Shown in pieces: positions 33,092 through 34,073 of a stretch of DNA of 34,073 nt (position 1 is its first letter; each line of letters starts with the position of its first letter). The notes beneath the pieces are model-generated. The model saw only the letters and a program-made list of their open reading frames with translations, made no database searches and had not been told where the DNA came from. Origin of the DNA: an uncultured Ruminococcus sp. Its GTDB lineage: Bacteria; Bacillota; Clostridia; Oscillospirales; Ruminococcaceae. The DNA is taken from the NCBI RefSeq assembly GCF_937915125.1, contig NZ_CALDMP010000009.1:1-34073 (forward strand), read 5' to 3'. Made by a program: the position numbers and the translations under genes.

Positions 33092-33961
33092 TTATTCCTG
33101 GGTATTTTCCCCGGCACGCAGGGCGGCTGTTCTGGCATCGTAATCGTCCAGAAAATGATGATACTCATCGCCCTCATGATAGGAAATGATGGTGCGCAGA
33201 TTCACGTTGCACACGCTGTTGAAAATATTCTTTTCCACACCGGGATTGGTCTTTTTCAGCTGTGCGATCAGCGCCTTTGTCTCCTTGCGCTTGGACATGG
33301 TCTCCTGTTCGGGATGTTCCTTTGTCATTTTGCAGGCGCACTGAATGAAGTGCAGATCGTTGACCTCTGCCCAGCGGATAATATCCGCTTCCCGCATATA
33401 GTACATGGGGCGAATCAGTTCCATGCCGGGAAAGTTTGCGCTGTGCAGCTTGGGCATCATGGTCTGGGTCTGAGAGCCGTAGAGCATCCCCATGAGAATG
33501 GTCTCAATGACATCATCAAAGTGATGCCCCAGTGCGATCTTATTGCAGCCCATTTGCTGTGCCGCATTGTAGAGATGTCCCCGGCGCATTCTGGCGCAGA
33601 GATAGCAGGGATGGTGAATCTGCTTATCCACCACCTCAAAGATTCGCGTCTCAAAGGTATGCAGAGGAATTTGCAGTGTTTCTGCGTTCTTCTGGATCAG
33701 TTCCCAGTTTTCCTCAGCATAGCCCGGATTCATGCAGAGGAATTCGATTTCAAAGGGAATATCGCTGTAACGATGCAGATGCTGCATACATTTTGCCATG
33801 AGCATGGAGTCCTTTCCGCCGGAAATACACACAGCGATCCGATCCCCCGGCTTCACCAGCTCATATGCCTTTACACCCTTGATAAACGCATTCCAGATAG
33901 GTTTGCGAAAACGTTTGATAATACTCCGTTCAATTTCCTGACAGCGTGACAGATGTTCCAT
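33092..33961 (-). CDS. TtcA-like PP-loop tRNA 2-thiolation enzyme
   Basis: A 289-residue ATP pyrophosphatase of the TtcA/TtuA family, which activates a tRNA base by adenylation and inserts sulfur. The PP-loop is VCISGGKDSMLMAKCM (about 43-58). CYLCARMRRGHLYNAA gives the CxxC pair and FIQCACKM a third cysteine, the ligands of the [4Fe-4S] cluster in this family. GHHFDDVIETILMGMLYG is the conserved helix after the loop. Exact target base (cytidine 32 in TtcA, or another) is not decidable here. I use the ATG at 33961, with AAAGGAG 8-9 nt upstream; the ATG six nt before it is too close to that site. Only minus-strand gene after the dockerin gene. Confidence 0.88.
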   Translation of the reverse strand: MEHLSRCQEIERSIIKRFRKPIWNAFIKGVKAYELVKPGDRIAVCISGGKDSMLMAKCMQHLHRYSDIPFEIEFLCMNPGYAEENWELIQKNAETLQIPLHTFETRIFEVVDKQIHHPCYLCARMRRGHLYNAAQQMGCNKIALGHHFDDVIETILMGMLYGSQTQTMMPKLHSANFPGMELIRPMYYMREADIIRWAEVNDLHFIQCACKMTKEHPEQETMSKRKETKALIAQLKKTNPGVEKNIFNSVCNVNLRTIISYHEGDEYHHFLDDYDARTAALRAGENTQE

Positions 33962-33989
33962 CTGCATCTCTCCTTTGCTTCTGCAATTT

Positions 33990-34073
33990 ATAGGCAATGC
34001 CGCACAAAGATTGCACGTTAGATGTACTCTACGAGCATAAACTTTGTCAGATTTTTCGTCAGATGAAACAAAA
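33990..34073. repeat. Dispersed repeat, copy at the window end
   Basis: AGGCAATGCCGCACAAAGATTGCACGTT-like sequence (33991-34018, inverted relative to the window start) shares the CCGCACAAAG and TTGCACGT blocks with the first 85 bases. It lies upstream of the TtcA-like gene. No gene is seen in 33962-34073, but the right side is cut. Confidence 0.45.

Noticed and set aside
1..34073. CRISPR arrays, tRNA or rRNA genes, prophage or defence genes
   Set aside because: No regularly spaced direct repeats, cloverleaf-like sequence, integrase, capsid or restriction genes were seen on either strand.

Overview
The window looks like a chromosomal stretch from a Gram-positive gut Firmicute of the Ruminococcus / Oscillospiraceae type. 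This rests on a secreted protein with a type I dockerin module (cellulosome-style anchoring), AddAB instead of RecBCD, a de novo purine operon that uses a separate archaeal-type IMP cyclohydrolase, strong AGGAGG ribosome binding sites, and small palindromic repeats between genes. No rRNA, tRNA, CRISPR, phage or full insertion sequence was seen. The species cannot be fixed from sequence alone.

Layout. (1) 81-9298, minus strand: an upstream run rsmD, coaD and a coiled-coil ATPase-subunit-like protein, then an Lrp/AsnC regulator with its own terminator, then the addB-addA recombinational repair pair. addB has no AUG at its natural start. (2) 9507-11342, minus: uvrC, flanked by two small repeat elements. 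(3) 11548-20685, minus: a purine operon in transcription order purE, purC, a PurF paralogue that has lost its glutaminase site, purF, purM, purN, purO-type IMP cyclohydrolase, stand-alone AICAR transformylase, purD. Genes overlap or nearly touch except at purF/purM, where a short repeat-like element lies. (4) 20794-22736, minus: a membrane glycosyltransferase and a membrane-anchored WG-repeat-like protein from a strong promoter; no clear promoter or terminator separates them from purE. (5) 22956-23462, minus: a Nudix hydrolase. (6) 23737-25611, plus: a compact three-gene unit (two-helix membrane zinc-ribbon protein, DUF5685-type protein, J-domain protein with a cysteine-rich tail), ending in a clear terminator; then a PP2C phosphatase (25853-26779). 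(7) 26872-31676, minus: pyruvate kinase, a metal-dependent amidohydrolase and the PcrA/UvrD helicase. (8) 32066-33043, plus: the secreted dockerin protein, divergent from pcrA. (9) 33092-33961, minus: a TtcA-like PP-loop tRNA thiolase.

Together the purine genes cover PRPP amination, GAR formylation, AIR formation, carboxylation, SAICAR synthesis, and the last two steps to IMP. purL/purQ/purS, purB and purA are not in the window. The most unusual points are the degenerate second PurF, the split purH with PurO, the non-AUG addB start, the DUF5685/J-domain unit with aspartate-rich motifs like those of isoprenoid synthases, the dockerin-tagged papain-like protein, and MITE-like elements with apparent 4-bp target duplications.
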